From Euryarchaeota archaeon UBA287 (lineage in GTDB: Archaea; Thermoplasmatota; UBA186; UBA287): a stretch of DNA of 6,462 bases. Positions 5,681 to 6,462 of the stretch are shown in pieces. Positions within the stretch are counted from its first letter, which is position 1; each line of letters starts with the position of its first letter. The DNA is taken from assembly GCA_002495235.1 (NCBI GenBank), contig DAEG01000007.1, positions 3,203 through 9,664 of the forward strand. Direction: 5' to 3'. A program made the position numbers and the translations under genes. The notes below the pieces were generated by a model. The model saw nothing but the letters and a program-made list of their open reading frames with translations. It was not told where the DNA came from and did not search any database.

Positions 5681-5699
5681 CCTGAGCAGGATTCCGGCC

Positions 5700-6462
5700 A
5701 TGAAGGTCATAGGCTCCGCCTTTGTCGAGTTCTTCCCATCGAAGATCCGCGAGGACATGGAGAACGTCAGAAGCTTCCAGAGGGGCATCGGGGGCTCAGG
5801 GGCAAACATAGCGTCGGTCGAGGCGCGCATGGGCGCGGGGCCGCAGCTGATAAGCGCGGTCGGAGATGACCCGTTCGGGCGTTTCATCCGGGCCGCGCTC
5901 ACGAAGGACGGGGTCGACTGCTCTCACGTGCGTGTGGAGCGGGGATATCTGACGGGCGTGAGCTTTTACGAGCTTGACAGCGGAGGGCACAGCGGCTATC
6001 ACTTCTACCGCTTCCCGGGGGTGAGCATGCCTGAGGAGCGTCTGACCCTTGAGGGGGTGGAGTTTGCGGGGGACGAGATAGTCACGGTGACGGAGGCCGC
6101 CCTCCGGGGTGCGGAGCTTCGTCTGCCCGAGGGGGTCAGGATATTCTACGAACCCAACATAAGGGGCGCGTTCTGGAACGAGCGGCTGAGGGAGAGGACG
6201 ATGGCCGTGATAGACAGGGCCTGCGCCGTCTTTCCCAACAGGGAGGAGCTGGCCCTCATCACGGGCAGCGGTGATGTCGAGAGGGGCGCGGAGATCCTCC
6301 TGAGACACACGGAGCTGGTCGTGGTGAAGCTCGGAGGGGACGGCGCCCGGGTGTTCTCTGGGTCAGGCTCTCTCTCCGCTCCGGGCATAAAGGTCGAGGT
6401 GAGGTCGGACATAGGGGCCGGGGACACGCTCCACGGCGTGTTCGTGTCCATGCTCTCGGAGG
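5700..6462 (+). CDS. PfkB-family carbohydrate kinase (3' end outside window)
   Basis: The open frame begins MKVIGSAFVEFFPSK and runs past the right edge; 254 complete residues are visible, and family members are usually about 300-340. It belongs to the ribokinase/PfkB fold: the first signature is GIGGSGANIASVEARMGA (29-46), then ISAVGDDPFGRFI (51-63), FPNREELALITG (178-189), VVVKLGGDGARVF (207-219) and the anion-hole/catalytic motif DIGAGDTLHG (237-246), with Asp242 as the expected catalytic base. FYEPNIRGAFWN (149-160) corresponds to the 'DPN-x-R-x-x-L/F-W' segment seen in 2-keto-3-deoxygluconate kinases and fructokinases, so a hexose or sugar-acid 6-kinase role is plausible. The substrate cannot be fixed from sequence. 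Oddities are Glu in place of the usual Asp before PN, and TLHG where most members have AFxxG after GAGD. The start is supported by a TATA-like element about 25 bp upstream. Confidence 0.9.
   Translation, partial: MKVIGSAFVEFFPSKIREDMENVRSFQRGIGGSGANIASVEARMGAGPQLISAVGDDPFGRFIRAALTKDGVDCSHVRVERGYLTGVSFYELDSGGHSGYHFYRFPGVSMPEERLTLEGVEFAGDEIVTVTEAALRGAELRLPEGVRIFYEPNIRGAFWNERLRERTMAVIDRACAVFPNREELALITGSGDVERGAEILLRHTELVVVKLGGDGARVFSGSGSLSAPGIKVEVRSDIGAGDTLHGVFVSMLSE

Noticed and set aside
5796..6308. 170-codon open frame on the - strand opposite the sugar kinase
   Set aside because: It is a shadow of the PfkB gene, whose conserved motifs are on the + strand; it has no promoter or domain of its own.

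Overview
The window looks archaeal. It carries the 3' end of a group II chaperonin (thermosome), an ATP-dependent DNA ligase of the archaeal type, an archaeal Era-like GTPase with its DUF2073 and Zn-ribbon companions, and a translin-family protein. Putative TATA boxes lie about 25 bp upstream of several start codons, as expected for leaderless archaeal transcripts. Coding DNA is GC-rich and favours AGG for Arg, ATA for Ile and AAG for Lys. A euryarchaeal or Thermoplasmatota-like source is plausible, but I cannot fix the lineage from this sequence alone.

Layout: (1) 1-161, + strand, thermosome C-terminus. It converges on (2) 167-1906, - strand, DNA ligase. The two stop codons are 5 bp apart and share a small hairpin followed by T-tracts. 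(3) 1907-2007 is a divergent promoter region. (4) 2008-3936, + strand, is a tight four-gene operon: Era-like GTPase, DUF2073 protein, Zn-ribbon (DUF2072-like) protein and translin-like protein. The junctions are 8 bp, TGATG and ATGA. (5) 3982-4671, + strand, is a stand-alone seven-helix membrane protein. It converges on (6) 4679-5629, - strand, a HypE/PurM-like AIR-synthase-family protein. (7) 5630-5699 is a second divergent promoter region. (8) 5700-6462, + strand, is a PfkB-family sugar kinase truncated by the window edge. No stretch longer than about 100 bp lacks a gene, and I see no tRNA, rRNA, CRISPR array, insertion sequence or other mobile element.

Functionally, the ligase and chaperonin are housekeeping genes. 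The most interesting unit is the four-gene operon: a GTPase, two small archaeal proteins of unknown function (one with a zinc ribbon) and a single-strand nucleic-acid-binding translin homologue are translationally linked. This suggests a GTP-regulated RNA or ribosome-related process, which is an inference. The translin homologue appears to lack one of the acidic residues used for RNA cleavage in eukaryotic TRAX. The flanking membrane protein, HypE-like enzyme and sugar kinase each appear to have their own promoter and show no obvious link to the operon.
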